DNA of 64,000 nucleotides, from the NCBI RefSeq assembly GCF_000785785.1, contig NZ_JRQN01000010.1, positions 1-64,000 of the forward strand, in the 5' to 3' direction. This stretch comes from Streptococcus uberis (GTDB lineage: Bacteria > Bacillota > Bacilli > Lactobacillales > Streptococcaceae). The position numbers and the translations under genes are program-made. The notes beneath the pieces are model-generated. The model did not search any database and was not told where the DNA came from. It saw only the letters and a program-made list of their open reading frames with translations. Positions 1 through 9,169 of the stretch are shown one piece after another; position 1 is the first letter of the stretch; each line of letters starts with the position of its first letter.

Positions 1-21
1 GAGCCACTTTAGAAAAATATC

Positions 22-80
22 AAAAAGTGAAGACATGGACTTTGTCTTCACTCTGAAAAAACAGCCATGGCTGTTTTTTT
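22..80 (-). terminator. tandem terminators downstream of oppF
   Basis: Two hairpins follow oppF. The first, at 56-80, is a perfect palindrome around CAGCCATGGCTG flanked by A and T runs and could act in both directions; it overlaps the oppF stop codon. The second, at 22-56, has the stem AGTGAAGAC/GTCTTCACT followed by T residues when read on the minus strand. The second hairpin is almost identical to one at 19544-19577. Confidence 0.75.
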
Positions 81-1014
81 ACTTATTCAATTTCGTTTTA
101 TACTCAGCTGCTTCTTCTTCTGTTGAGAAGACGAAGTGACCTGGTGTGATTTCACGCATTTCACGCTCTTGCCCATCCATTTCGATGCTTGGATCATAGA
201 TTTCTGCAACACGTTGCCGTTCATAATCAGGGTCTGGTTCAGGAATAGCTGATAAGAGACTTCTTGTGTAGGGGTGAATTGGGTTATTGTAAACATCCTC
301 AGATGTTCCAATTTCTAACATTTTACCCCAGTGCATAACACCAATACGGTCTGAAATGTATTTAACCATTGACAGGTCATGGGCAATAAATAAGTATGTC
401 AAACCACGTTCTGTCTGCAATTTTTGCATCAGGTTAACAACCTGTGCTTGAATTGACACATCAAGTGCTGAAATTGGTTCATCGGCAATGATGAATTTTG
501 GCTTAACAGCAAGTGCACGCGCAATCCCGATCCGTTGACGTTGCCCCCCAGAAAACTCATGTGGGTAACGTGTCACGTGGTCTTTATTCAAACCAACACG
601 ATCAAGTAATTCTTGAACCCGTGCTTCACGTTCTTCTTTAGATTTAGTCAGACCATGGATATCAAGACCTTCGGCAACGATATCTCTAATTTTCATCCGT
701 CCATTAAGACTAGCCTGTGGATCTTGGAAAATCATCTGGGCATCTTTACGGAAATTATAAAGATCTTTACCTTTTAGTTTTGTCACATTTTCACCATTGA
801 AAATGATTTCGCCACCAGTAATATCATAAAGTTTTAAGATAGCACGACCAACAGTAGTTTTACCTGAACCTGATTCACCTACTAAACCAAAGACTTCACC
901 TTCATAGATATCAAAGCTGACATTATTAATGGCCTTGACTTCATTACTTTTACCTTTATTAAAAGTTAAAGTAACGTTTTTTAGTTCAACTAATTTTTTA
1001 CGTTCTTCAGTCAT
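79..1014 (-). CDS. oppF: oligopeptide ABC transporter ATP-binding protein OppF
   Basis: Cytoplasmic ATPase of a peptide importer; it pairs with OppD to power uptake. The 311-residue product has Walker A GESGSGKT at 46-53, the Q-loop near 97, signature SGGQ at 155-158 and Walker B FIIADE at 174-179, plus the oligopeptide-transporter C-terminal extension (NPIHPYTRSLLSAIPEPDP). I chose the ATG at 1014, preceded by AAAGGA and overlapping the oppD stop by one base, over a longer in-frame version that starts inside oppD and has no ribosome site. It is the last gene of the opp operon. Confidence 0.92.
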   Translation of the reverse strand: MTEERKKLVELKNVTLTFNKGKSNEVKAINNVSFDIYEGEVFGLVGESGSGKTTVGRAILKLYDITGGEIIFNGENVTKLKGKDLYNFRKDAQMIFQDPQASLNGRMKIRDIVAEGLDIHGLTKSKEEREARVQELLDRVGLNKDHVTRYPHEFSGGQRQRIGIARALAVKPKFIIADEPISALDVSIQAQVVNLMQKLQTERGLTYLFIAHDLSMVKYISDRIGVMHWGKMLEIGTSEDVYNNPIHPYTRSLLSAIPEPDPDYERQRVAEIYDPSIEMDGQEREMREITPGHFVFSTEEEAAEYKTKLNK

Positions 1015-2057
1015 TAAATTTGTCCTTTCTTCATATTCCATTTAGCCCAACGTTTTAAGATTGGTGCTGGCGGTGTTACTTTCGGCGCACGCTCATCTAA
1101 CAACCATGTTGCTGCATAATGAGTATCAGAAACTTTAAACATTGGAGGTTCTTCTTCCAAGTCGATATCTAAAGCAAACTCATTACGAGCAGCAAAGGCA
1201 TCTCCTTTTGGGGGATTCAATAAATCTGGAGGTGTTCCTGGAATTGATTGAAGACTGCCTTCTTCTGTATCAGTTGTTGGCATAGAGTTCAAAAGACCCC
1301 AAGTGTAGGGATGTTGTGGATTGTAGAAGACTTCGTCTACTGTACCATATTCAACAATTTTACCAGCATACATAACTGCTACACGATCAGCCATTCCAGC
1401 CACAACGCCAAGGTCATGGGTGATAAAGATAATTGATGATGAAATTTGTGATTGCAAACCTTTCATCAATTTCAAAATTTGGTTTTGAATGGTAACATCA
1501 AGGGCAGTTGTTGGTTCGTCAGCAATCAAGATTTCTGGATTAGCTGCAAGTGCAATGGCAATTACAGCACGCTGACGCATACCACCTGACCATTGATGTG
1601 GATAATCATTGATATGCTCTTCAGCATTTGGAATACCAACTTGATTCATCAATTTTAAGGCGCGATCTAAAGCTTCATTTTTTGAAATTTTCTCGTGAAT
1701 TAAAATAGCTTCCGCAATCTGCATGCCAATCTTCATTGTTGGATCAAGACTGGTCATAGGATCTTGGAAAATCATGGCAATTTCTTTACCACGGACTTTA
1801 ACCCATTCATCTTCAGTCAGCTCAATTAATTTCTTCCCTTTGAAATCAATGTCCCCAGTGATACTAGCATTTTTAGCGTTCAGCCCCATCAAGGTACGGG
1901 TTGTAACTGATTTACCTGAACCAGATTCACCAACGATAGCAAGCGTTTCACCTTTATACAGGTCAAAATTGATATCACGGATTGCTTTGACATCTCCAGC
2001 ATATGTTTTAAAATCAACGCGGAGGTCTTTGACACTTAATACTTTTTCTTGAGTCAT
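1014..2057 (-). CDS. oppD: oligopeptide ABC transporter ATP-binding protein OppD
   Basis: Second ATPase of the peptide importer, 347 residues. Walker A GESGSGKS lies at 43-50, the signature is WSGGMRQRAVIAIAL and Walker B is ILIADEPTTALD. The C-terminal oligopeptide-transporter domain contains NPQHPYTWGLLNSMP. GGAGGG precedes the ATG. The stop codon overlaps the start of oppF, so the two ATPases are translationally coupled. The split into separate D and F subunits marks a peptide (Opp/Dpp) system; substrate specificity cannot be read from the ATPase. Confidence 0.92.
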   Translation of the reverse strand: MTQEKVLSVKDLRVDFKTYAGDVKAIRDINFDLYKGETLAIVGESGSGKSVTTRTLMGLNAKNASITGDIDFKGKKLIELTEDEWVKVRGKEIAMIFQDPMTSLDPTMKIGMQIAEAILIHEKISKNEALDRALKLMNQVGIPNAEEHINDYPHQWSGGMRQRAVIAIALAANPEILIADEPTTALDVTIQNQILKLMKGLQSQISSSIIFITHDLGVVAGMADRVAVMYAGKIVEYGTVDEVFYNPQHPYTWGLLNSMPTTDTEEGSLQSIPGTPPDLLNPPKGDAFAARNEFALDIDLEEEPPMFKVSDTHYAATWLLDERAPKVTPPAPILKRWAKWNMKKGQI

Positions 2058-2071
2058 ATTAATTTTCCCTC

Positions 2072-3103
2072 CTAGTCGTTACTTGATTTTGGATCAAATG
2101 CATCGCGCAAGCCATCACCCAAAAGAATGAAAGCAAGTGAGATGAGTACCAAGGCCATGGCAGGAAGCATTACTTGATAAGGGAAGTATTGCAAGTTTTC
2201 CTGAGCATCTGTGATCAATGATCCAAGAGAAGCTGTTGGTGGCTTAACACCAAGGTTAATTGCTGATAAAACTGATTCATACATGATCGCACTCGGAACA
2301 GTCATCATAATTTGAACGATGATGATCCCAGAAATGTTTGGTAAAACGTGTTTGAAGGCTATTTTGAAATTGCTTTCGCCAAGTGCACGAGAGGCAAGTA
2401 CGAAATCACGCTCACGGTATGAGAGAGTTAAGTTCCGAACCTGACGAGCCATCGAGGTCCAACCAACAATGGCGATTGAGAATATAATTGACAAAACACC
2501 ATTGCCAAGCAAAAGACCAAGCATGGTGACAATAACTAAGTTTGGAATAGAGGAAATAATCTCAATAATCCGTTGCATAACAGTATCGACTTTACCCCCT
2601 GTGAAACCAGAAATCAGACCATATGTCACACCAATAATTAAGTCAAACATGGTTGCAACAATCGCAATTAGTAATGAAATACGAATACCAACTGTAATCC
2701 GTTTACCAATACTACGTCCTAAATTATCAGTACCCAATAGGAATTTTTCCCCTTCTGGAACACCTTGGTCAGCATAGGCATCATTTGGTGATGTATTTCC
2801 TGCATAGGTGATACTACCATTCCAAAATGGTAAAGATGAACTCAGCTTTGGTGGCAAGTTACGATAGGTACTTACTTTTTTACTATCAAAACTATTGGCA
2901 TCATTTTTAGAAACAATAGCATTTGATCCTACTGCAAAAATCAACAAGGCAATAAGAAATCCCATTGCAACAACAGCCAATTTATTATGTTTTAATCTAC
3001 GCCAAGCATCTTCAAGGAAAGATAATGCTGGCTTTTCAATTTTTTCTTGCGTGTCAGAATTACCTGCCCCTACAAGAGTAAAAGTTTTCTTTTCTTCTAG
3101 CAT
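2072..3103 (-). CDS. oppC: oligopeptide ABC transporter permease OppC
   Basis: Membrane-spanning subunit, 343 residues. It has a cytoplasmic N-terminus, a first membrane segment at about residues 40-62, an extracellular loop of about 75 residues, and the usual cluster of helices with the EAA-type cytoplasmic loop (RQVRNLTLSYRERDFVLASRALG) that docks on the ATPases. FLLGTDNLGRS before the second helix is a typical OppC/DppC motif. It follows oppB by 9 bases. The family assignment is firm; the peptide preference is unknown. Confidence 0.9.
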   Translation of the reverse strand: MLEEKKTFTLVGAGNSDTQEKIEKPALSFLEDAWRRLKHNKLAVVAMGFLIALLIFAVGSNAIVSKNDANSFDSKKVSTYRNLPPKLSSSLPFWNGSITYAGNTSPNDAYADQGVPEGEKFLLGTDNLGRSIGKRITVGIRISLLIAIVATMFDLIIGVTYGLISGFTGGKVDTVMQRIIEIISSIPNLVIVTMLGLLLGNGVLSIIFSIAIVGWTSMARQVRNLTLSYRERDFVLASRALGESNFKIAFKHVLPNISGIIIVQIMMTVPSAIMYESVLSAINLGVKPPTASLGSLITDAQENLQYFPYQVMLPAMALVLISLAFILLGDGLRDAFDPKSSND

Positions 3104-3112
3104 CTTACTCTC

Positions 3113-4027
3113 CTATCCAAGACGCACACGTGGATCTGCAATACTAATAACAATATCAGTTAGCAAAATTGCGACCATTAGCATCACGGCGTATACAATT
3201 GTTGTTCCCATAATAACTGGGTAATCTTTCGTTGGAATTGATGAAACAAACTGCTGCCCAATTCCTGGAATGGAAAAGATCTGTTCAATCAAAGCTGACC
3301 CTGTCAAAATATTAGCAGCCATTGGGCCAACTAAAGTTAAGACTGGAATCATTGAATTCCGGTAAGCATGTTTATTCGTTACCTGACGCTTAGTTAATCC
3401 TTTTGCTCGGGCTAATTGGATATAATCCGAATTCAAAGTTTCAATCATTTCACTACGGAAGAAACGCGTAACCTGTGCAAATACAGGAATCGCTAAACCA
3501 AAGGTAGGTAAAATTGTTTGTGCAAATGTTCCCCAACCAGATAATGGTAGTAAACCCCATTTAAAACCAAAATAGTCTAATAACAAAAGGCCAATGATAA
3601 AAGCTGGTACTGAAATACCGAGCGTTGAAATGACACTTAAAAAGCCATCAATTTTGTTATTTTTATTACGAGCTGAGATAGCCCCTACTAGAAGCCCACC
3701 AGAGATACCAACTACCAATGCTTGAATTCCCAAATGAATAGAAACTCCCAAGCGTTGCATAATTAGTTTTGACACAGATTGATTAATAGACTGGTAACTT
3801 GTCCCAAAATCGCCATGTAAAATGTCAAACAAGTATTTGAAGTACTGTTGCCATAGTGGTTTATCTAGACCATATTGCTTATTCATCATAGCAATCATTT
3901 CTTCAGTTAATTTCGGAGAGTTGTAAGGTGTTCCTGGCATAACTTGCATCAGGAAAAAAGATAAGGTTACAACAACCCAAAGTGTAGCAATAAGGATGGC
4001 TACACGTTTTAATAAGTATTTAGTCAT
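3113..4027 (-). CDS. oppB: oligopeptide ABC transporter permease OppB
   Basis: Membrane subunit of 304 residues with an N-terminal helix (about 8-29), the OppB-type motif QYGLDKPLWQQYFKYL near 50-66, and the ATPase-docking loop RSEMIETLNSDYIQLARAKG. The length fits the compact DppB/OppB type, not the roughly 500-residue AmiC type also found in streptococci, so this is probably a second, Dpp-like importer. A hairpin separates it from oppA. Confidence 0.88.
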   Translation of the reverse strand: MTKYLLKRVAILIATLWVVVTLSFFLMQVMPGTPYNSPKLTEEMIAMMNKQYGLDKPLWQQYFKYLFDILHGDFGTSYQSINQSVSKLIMQRLGVSIHLGIQALVVGISGGLLVGAISARNKNNKIDGFLSVISTLGISVPAFIIGLLLLDYFGFKWGLLPLSGWGTFAQTILPTFGLAIPVFAQVTRFFRSEMIETLNSDYIQLARAKGLTKRQVTNKHAYRNSMIPVLTLVGPMAANILTGSALIEQIFSIPGIGQQFVSSIPTKDYPVIMGTTIVYAVMLMVAILLTDIVISIADPRVRLG

Positions 4028-4045
4028 ATTGTTCCTCTAACAAAA

Positions 4046-4075
4046 GCAAGAACTGGTCAAAAAACCAATTCTTGC
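4046..4075 (-). terminator. intercistronic hairpin between oppA and oppB
   Basis: Read on the minus strand, GCAAGAATTGGT and ACCAGTTCTTGC pair with one mismatch around a T-rich loop and are followed by TTTTG. It lies between the binding-protein gene and the permease genes. By analogy with other ABC operons it may partially terminate or stabilise the oppA message, giving excess binding protein. Confidence 0.5.
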
Positions 4076-4103
4076 AATATTACATTACTAGTGCTTCCTA
4101 GGC

Positions 4104-5763
4104 TTATTTTTTGTAAGCGTAAGTGAAGTCAACATTTAAACCTGTTGAATTACGGATTAATCCTTTAATACTTGGATTTTGTAGTCCTTCACCACTACGG
4201 AAGTAAATTGGGTTGTAGTTTGCAGCTTCATAAAGTGCTTTTTCACCCTCTTTATAATCTTTTGCCGCAGCATCTGTATCAAGAGCATCTGTAGTTAAAG
4301 CTTTTTCATAAGCTTTATCAAATGTTTCATTGGTGAATTTACCATAGTTATAGGCTGAACCTGATTTCATCAAAGCGTAGAATGTTGAACCTTCTGGATA
4401 ATCACCAACCCCAAAGTGAAAGGGCAACTTCAAAGTTTTGGTTCTTAGTGTCTTCTAGACGTTGTTTAAAAGTAACAAATTTTTCTTCAACAGTTAGACC
4501 TGGTAATGCTTTTTCCCAAGTTTCTTTGAGGTAGTCAACAGTTGCTTTTGCTACTGGACTATCTGCATCTGAAGTTACTGTTAATTTAACTTTATCTTTT
4601 CCGAGTTCTTTCAAACCTTCTTTAAAGAGTTCGCCAGCTTTCTTTTCATCATAAGTATAACCTGGAGCAACATATTTCGTTAAATCAGAACCATCTTTAA
4701 GTTTTGCAAGACCAGTTGGTACCAAAGCAGTGGCTGGTTTAGAACCAGTATCAACAGCTGCTGAAACAATACCTTTACGGTCAGTTGCTAAGTTAAGTGC
4801 TTGACGAATTTTAGTATTTGACAAAGCTTCTACAGATCCTGTTTGGTTGTAGTTAATGTAAGCTGTTGTTGCTTCTAAAACTGGTGTAACATCTTTGTTC
4901 TTTTTGTTAGCATTGTAAATTGCTGAAGTTCCTGAGATATTAGCATAGTCAAGTTTGCCTTGTTTGTACATTTGAACGGCTGTATCAGGTTTCTTAACTG
5001 TTTGAACATTTACAACACCATTTTTGACGTTTTTAGCATCCCAGTAATTTTTATTTTTTACAAGTTTGAATGTTCCACTTGTACCATTCCAATCTTTAAC
5101 TGTGTATGGTCCTGAATAAACTTGTTTTTCTGAAGATGTCCCATAATCTTTACCAGTTTTCGTCACAAAGTCTTCTTTTTGTGGCATGAAGTTAGCAAAT
5201 GAAAGGAGGCTCTTGAATTGCGGAGCTGGCTCTGTCAAAGTAAAGATAACTTTATTGCCTTCAGCTTTAACACCAAGAGAATTTAGATCTGTATTTTTAC
5301 CTGAATTGATTTCTTCAGCATTTTTCAAATGTGATTCAGTCGCAAGATAAGCGTACTCTGAAGCTGTCGCAGGATCAACCATACGTTTCCATGTATAAAC
5401 AAAATCTTTAGCAGTTAAGTCACTACCATCAGACCATTTTAAACCATCACGTAGAGTTGCTGTGTAAGTTAATCCGTCTTCAGAAACATCAACTTTTTTA
5501 GCTAAATCTGGTTGTAATTTACCTTTAGCATCAACACGAAGCAAGTTACTTCCTGAGTTACCAATAGCAAGTGCTGAATAGGTATCTGTATTTTTTGAAA
5601 TATCAAGTGTAATAATTTCAGTTGGTGTATACCAGTTAATTTCATTTTTATTGTCATTAGACGCAGTAGATTTATTACCACATGCCATTAAAACAGCAGC
5701 AGATGCTAACGTCAATGTTCCTAATCCAACACGTTTCCAATTAGTGCTTTTTGAATTTGTCAT
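4104..5763 (-). CDS. oppA: oligopeptide-binding lipoprotein OppA, frameshifted as sequenced
   Basis: Extracellular lipid-anchored peptide-binding subunit (SBP_bac_5 family). The N-terminus has a lysine/arginine-containing signal and lipobox LMAC with Cys at 28. The mature part has typical motifs such as DGLKWSDG and SGPYTVKDW. The reading frame breaks near 4415-4425: one frame stops after LSLWGW and the rest (DYPEGSTFYALMKSGSAYNYG onward) continues in another frame. Removing one T restores LSLWGGDYPEG. Joined length is about 550 residues, normal for DppA-like proteins. AGGAGG precedes the ATG. The single-base shift may be a sequencing error. Confidence 0.85.
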
Positions 5764-5811
5764 TTCAGTGACCTCCTAGTCAAGCATTTCTTAATAAGTT
5801 TAATACATTAA

Positions 5812-5820
5812 ATTATACCA
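5812..5820 (-). promoter_or_regulatory. promoter of the opp operon (extended -10)
   Basis: Minus-strand TGGTATAAT gives a consensus extended -10 element about 50 bases before the oppA start. The -35 region is only T-rich, as extended -10 promoters allow. Confidence 0.55.
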
Positions 5821-5970
5821 CAATTCAGAAAAAAAGAAACAAATTTATCTGAAAATTTGGATATTAAATTTTTATGTATATGTAGGTATAAAACAGCTTG
5901 AAAACGTGGGTTTTAGAGGTGTTTTGTTAATAAAAAACCATTTGTTTTGAATATTTTTATGAAACATTCA

Positions 5971-5999
5971 AAAAAACTGCACGAAAATATGCAGTTTTT
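5971..5999 (-). terminator. terminator after glnA
   Basis: AAAACTGCA and TGCAGTTTT pair around an 8-base loop, with a T run on the minus strand directly after the glnA stop. Confidence 0.75.
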
Positions 6000-6005
6000 C
6001 TAATT

Positions 6006-7352
6006 TTAGTAATTATGTATATAATTATCAATTTCCCATTGTGAAACAAATGTTGCATATGAAGCCCATTCAATGCGTTTTGCTTCTAAGAAGTTGGTAT
6101 AGATATGTTCACCTAAGGCATTTTTTACTACTTCGTCAGTTTGCAATGCTTTCAATGCATTGTGTAATGTTGATGGTAAATCTAAAATCCCTGCTGCTTC
6201 TCTTTCTTCAACAGTCATTGTATAAATGTTTGCTTCAACAGGAACTGGTGCATCAATTTTATTTTCAATACCATCAAGTCCAGCTTCAAGCAATACTGCT
6301 AAAGCAATATAAGGATTAGCGGTTGGATCTACAGAACGTAACTCTAAACGTGTACCTTGTCCACGAGATGCAGGAACGCGGATCAACGGCGAACGGTTAC
6401 GACCTGCCCAAGCAACATAAACTGGTGCTTCGTAGCCAGGAACTAATCGTTTATATGAATTGACTGTTGGGTTCATAATAGCAGTGTAATTATAAGCATG
6501 CTTCATTAGACCACCTAAGAAATAATAGGCATCTTGTGATAATTGCATCCCTCTGCTATCGTTTTCATCAAAGAAAGCATTATTACCATCTTTATCAAAC
6601 AATGACATATTACAATGCATACCAGATCCATTGATACCAAATTTAGGTTTAGCCATAAATGTTGCATATAAACCATCTTTGCGAGCAATTGTTTTAACAA
6701 CTAATTTGAAAATTTGGATATTATCACACGCTCTAAGAACATCATCATATTTAAAATCAATTTCATGTTGTCCCACAGCCACTTCATGGTGACTTGCTTC
6801 TACTTCAAAGCCCATTTTAGTCAATACATTAACAATTTCTCGTCTAGTATTATCAGCTAAATCAGTCGGAGCTAAGTCAAAGTAACCACCTTGGTCATTA
6901 ACCTCTAAAGTAGGATTACCATTTTGATCCATTTTAAAAAGGAAAAACTCTGGTTCCGGTCCTAAATTAAATGATTTATAACCAACCTTTTCCATATGTT
7001 TTAAAGCTCTTTTTAAATTACCACGAGGATCTCCAGCGAAAGGTTCTCCTTCTGCAGTATAAATGTCACAAATTAAGCCTGCAACTGCACCATTTTCATC
7101 TCCCCATGGGAAAACAATCCAAGTATCTAAATCTGGGTATAAATACATATCAGATTCATTAATACGCACAAATCCTTCAATTGATGAGCCATCAAACATT
7201 GCTTTATTTGATAAGACTTTATCTAATTGTTCATCTGTTGCTGGTATTTCCACATTTTTCATGATTCCCATGATGTCTGTGAACATCAAACGTAGGAAAG
7301 TTACATTTTTTTCTTTAACTTCGCGTCTAATGTCAGCTGCCGTGATTGCCAT
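6006..7352 (-). CDS. glnA: glutamine synthetase type I
   Basis: Makes glutamine from glutamate, ammonia and ATP in the cytoplasm. The 448 residues have the usual GlnA landmarks: [13 protein letters not shown] near 50-65, EPEFFLF (metal ligands), [12 protein letters not shown], and the NRSPLIRVP active-site segment. The length fits the short GSI-alpha form of Firmicutes, which is feedback-inhibited by glutamine and lacks the adenylylation control of long forms; in Bacillus the inhibited enzyme activates GlnR. It sits 36 bases downstream of glnR and shares its promoter. Confidence 0.96.
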   Translation of the reverse strand: MAITAADIRREVKEKNVTFLRLMFTDIMGIMKNVEIPATDEQLDKVLSNKAMFDGSSIEGFVRINESDMYLYPDLDTWIVFPWGDENGAVAGLICDIYTAEGEPFAGDPRGNLKRALKHMEKVGYKSFNLGPEPEFFLFKMDQNGNPTLEVNDQGGYFDLAPTDLADNTRREIVNVLTKMGFEVEASHHEVAVGQHEIDFKYDDVLRACDNIQIFKLVVKTIARKDGLYATFMAKPKFGINGSGMHCNMSLFDKDGNNAFFDENDSRGMQLSQDAYYFLGGLMKHAYNYTAIMNPTVNSYKRLVPGYEAPVYVAWAGRNRSPLIRVPASRGQGTRLELRSVDPTANPYIALAVLLEAGLDGIENKIDAPVPVEANIYTMTVEEREAAGILDLPSTLHNALKALQTDEVVKNALGEHIYTNFLEAKRIEWASYATFVSQWEIDNYIHNY

Positions 7353-7388
7353 AAAATAGGTCTCCTTATTTTCAAATCCGTTCGTAGG

Positions 7389-7760
7389 TTAAATACGAAA
7401 GTTTCCCAAATATTGCGAAGGTGTCGAAAAGCCACCTTGGTTTTGAAGTTCATCATGAAGGATACGACGAACATCAGCATCAGTTAATGTAGTTTGTTTT
7501 TTCTTCGATTTTTCTAAACGATTCGCATACTCTTTTTTGATTGCTGCTATATTTAAGCCATCATCTAAAAAATCTTTAATTTCCAGCAACCTATCCATAT
7601 CATTTAAAGAAAACATTCGACGATTACCATCCGTACGTTCCGGTTTAATCAAATCTTGATCTTCGTAGTAACGAATTTGTCTAGCAGATAAGTCGGTTAA
7701 CTTCATTACAGCACCAATCGAAAAAACAGCCATTGAACGTCTGAGCTCTTTCTCTTTCAT
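7389..7760 (-). CDS. glnR: MerR-family repressor of nitrogen metabolism GlnR
   Basis: A 123-residue regulator with an N-terminal MerR helix-turn-helix (IGAVMKLTDLSARQIRYYEDQDLI, about 15-38) and a C-terminal tail that in homologues contacts feedback-inhibited glutamine synthetase. GlnR represses glnRA, and elsewhere glutamine/glutamate transport genes, when glutamine is plentiful. A GlnR box and strong promoter lie immediately upstream, so it is expected to control itself. Confidence 0.94.
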   Translation of the reverse strand: MKEKELRRSMAVFSIGAVMKLTDLSARQIRYYEDQDLIKPERTDGNRRMFSLNDMDRLLEIKDFLDDGLNIAAIKKEYANRLEKSKKKQTTLTDADVRRILHDELQNQGGFSTPSQYLGNFRI

Positions 7761-7782
7761 GAAAAACTCCTTTCACCAGTCT

Positions 7783-7811
7783 ATTATATGCCCAATACAA
7801 AAAGATGTCAA
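7783..7811 (-). promoter_or_regulatory. glnRA promoter
   Basis: On the minus strand TTGACA (7806-7811) and TATAAT (7783-7788) are separated by exactly 17 bases, a full sigma-A consensus promoter 22 bases before glnR. Confidence 0.85.
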
Positions 7812-7818
7812 CAATCAA

Positions 7819-7835
7819 TGTCAGGAAACCTAACA
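7819..7835 (-). promoter_or_regulatory. GlnR operator
   Basis: Minus-strand TGTTA-N7-TGACA matches the known GlnR/TnrA consensus TGTNAN7TNACA at every defined position. It lies directly upstream of the -35 of glnRA, the usual place for GlnR autoregulation. Confidence 0.85.
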
Positions 7836-7840
7836 TTCAT

Positions 7841-8356
7841 TCAATCTTTTTTCTTAATCAGTTTATTTTTTATGATTTCAACATCGGTATTAATTAAAAT
7901 TGCAATAAAGACACCACAAAATGTCTCAAAAATTCTAGTAAAAACATAAATAACCGTTTCACCAGATGGAATCGACAAGGTGATAATTAATAAAGCCGCT
8001 ACTGCTCCAATGATTCCAGACTGATTATTAAAAGCAACGTTAAACATTATAGTCAACATGGTAAGTACAGGTACACAAAATAAGGTCACCAAGAAATGAT
8101 GATGAAAAGTCGATTGTAGTATATAAAATATAAAAGAGAAAATACCACCAATACTGTTCCCAAGTATTCTTGAACTGCCAAACGAGATTGTCTTGTCAAA
8201 ATCTTCTCGTAAACTAAAAACAGCTGTCAAGGCTCCAATTTGTAGCCCTTGAAAACCGAAAATATGAAAAAGCAATAAGACAAAAAAAACGGCCAAACCC
8301 GTTTTAAAGGTCCGCATACCAAGTTTCAATTTTCGGGGATCAAAATAAAAGTTCAT
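7841..8356 (-). CDS. aromatic-acid-exporter-like (FUSC family) membrane protein
   Basis: A 171-residue protein with about five to six hydrophobic helices and a short charged C-terminus (INTDVEIIKNKLIKKKD). The motif FSLREDFDKTISFGSSRILGNSIGG is typical of the ArAE/FUSC family of small Gram-positive inner-membrane proteins related to YqjA. Its stop codon lies just upstream of the GlnR operator and it is co-directional with glnRA. The substrate is unknown. Confidence 0.7.
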   Translation of the reverse strand: MNFYFDPRKLKLGMRTFKTGLAVFFVLLLFHIFGFQGLQIGALTAVFSLREDFDKTISFGSSRILGNSIGGIFSFIFYILQSTFHHHFLVTLFCVPVLTMLTIMFNVAFNNQSGIIGAVAALLIITLSIPSGETVIYVFTRIFETFCGVFIAILINTDVEIIKNKLIKKKD

Positions 8357-8748
8357 AATTTCCTATTCTTTCAACTCAATATAGTCCAGTTTACCATTTT
8401 GTGAAAAAATTGTCATTCTTCAATTGACCTTGAACACAATTTGATCCAATTTTTATTTCAACCTAATTCTTCCTTTTCGCCCCTTGAATTTTATTTGCAC
8501 GCCATAAACCAAAAAGAGGAAGATGAACCTCTCTTCTCTTGTTTTTTCACAGTTTATTTTTCTAACTACCCAAATGAAGCAATAATTCCTTTAAACATAG
8601 GATTTTCAACAAAGAAAAAATAGGATTTCATCGTAATTATCTACTTTCATCAACAAAGACTAGTCATTCTGACCCTAATTCGTCCATGAAACAGGACTTA
8701 TGACTGTTTCCTTTTTAGTTAAGTTAGCTATCTCTGCCAATCATTCAC
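8357..8748. other. non-coding stretch, no supported gene
   Basis: About 390 bases without a convincing gene. A 60-codon plus-strand frame at 8441-8623 has no ribosome site and no recognisable domain. The segment ends in the degenerate pgk-tail copy described next. Confidence 0.4.
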
Positions 8749-8830
8749 CATGCAATATTTTTATCGATGTGCCACCACTAAGTCACAAATACTGTCATTA
8801 TTAAAAAAGATCGCATAAGCGACCTTTTTT
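8749..8830 (-). repeat. degenerate copy of the pgk 3' end plus terminator
   Basis: The sequence around GATGTGCCACCACTAAGTC and the following terminator-like hairpin (8803-8830, stem AAAAAAGATCGC/GCGACCTTTTTT) align with 9038-9101, differing at scattered positions. It looks like an older copy of the same unit found at 8980-9101. Confidence 0.5.
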
Positions 8831-8979
8831 AGTTATTCGCCATAAACGTCTGCCCTTCATTCTGAAGGGCTAGTCGTTCTGACAGGGGTGCGCCTAGGAA
8901 ATCTACTTTGACAGAAACTCCGTTTCCTATATTTCCAACCTCAAAATATCTCCCAGATATTTTGAGATAACTTACCGCC

Positions 8980-9050
8980 TATTTTTCTGTTAACGCAGCT
9001 AAGCCTGGTAATTCTTTTCCTTCTAATAATTCCATTGATGCGCCACCACC
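8980..9050 (-). repeat. 71-bp direct repeat of the pgk 3' end
   Basis: These 71 bases repeat the last codons of pgk (9171-9241) with one mismatch, including the end ...ALTEK and a stop codon (TAG here, TAA in pgk). The copy lies 120 bases beyond the true gene end, separated from it by the pgk terminator. It has no start and is not expected to be translated. Confidence 0.85.
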
Positions 9051-9073
9051 GCGTCACAAATACTTCCATTATC

Positions 9074-9101
9074 AAAAAAGGTCACAAAAGTGACCTTTTT
9101 C
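9074..9101 (-). terminator. terminator after pgk
   Basis: AAAAAAGGTCAC and GTGACCTTTTT pair around AAAA, with a T run on the minus strand about 70 bases after the pgk stop. Confidence 0.75.
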
Positions 9102-9169
9102 TAACATTCCAGTTTTGTTCCTTTTTCTACAAAATCAGGATTTTGCAGAGACTTTCAACAGGTGGAATC

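Noticed and set aside
8441-8623. 60-codon plus-strand reading frame
   Set aside because: No ribosome site, no recognisable family, and it lies in the stretch of decayed pgk-tail repeats.
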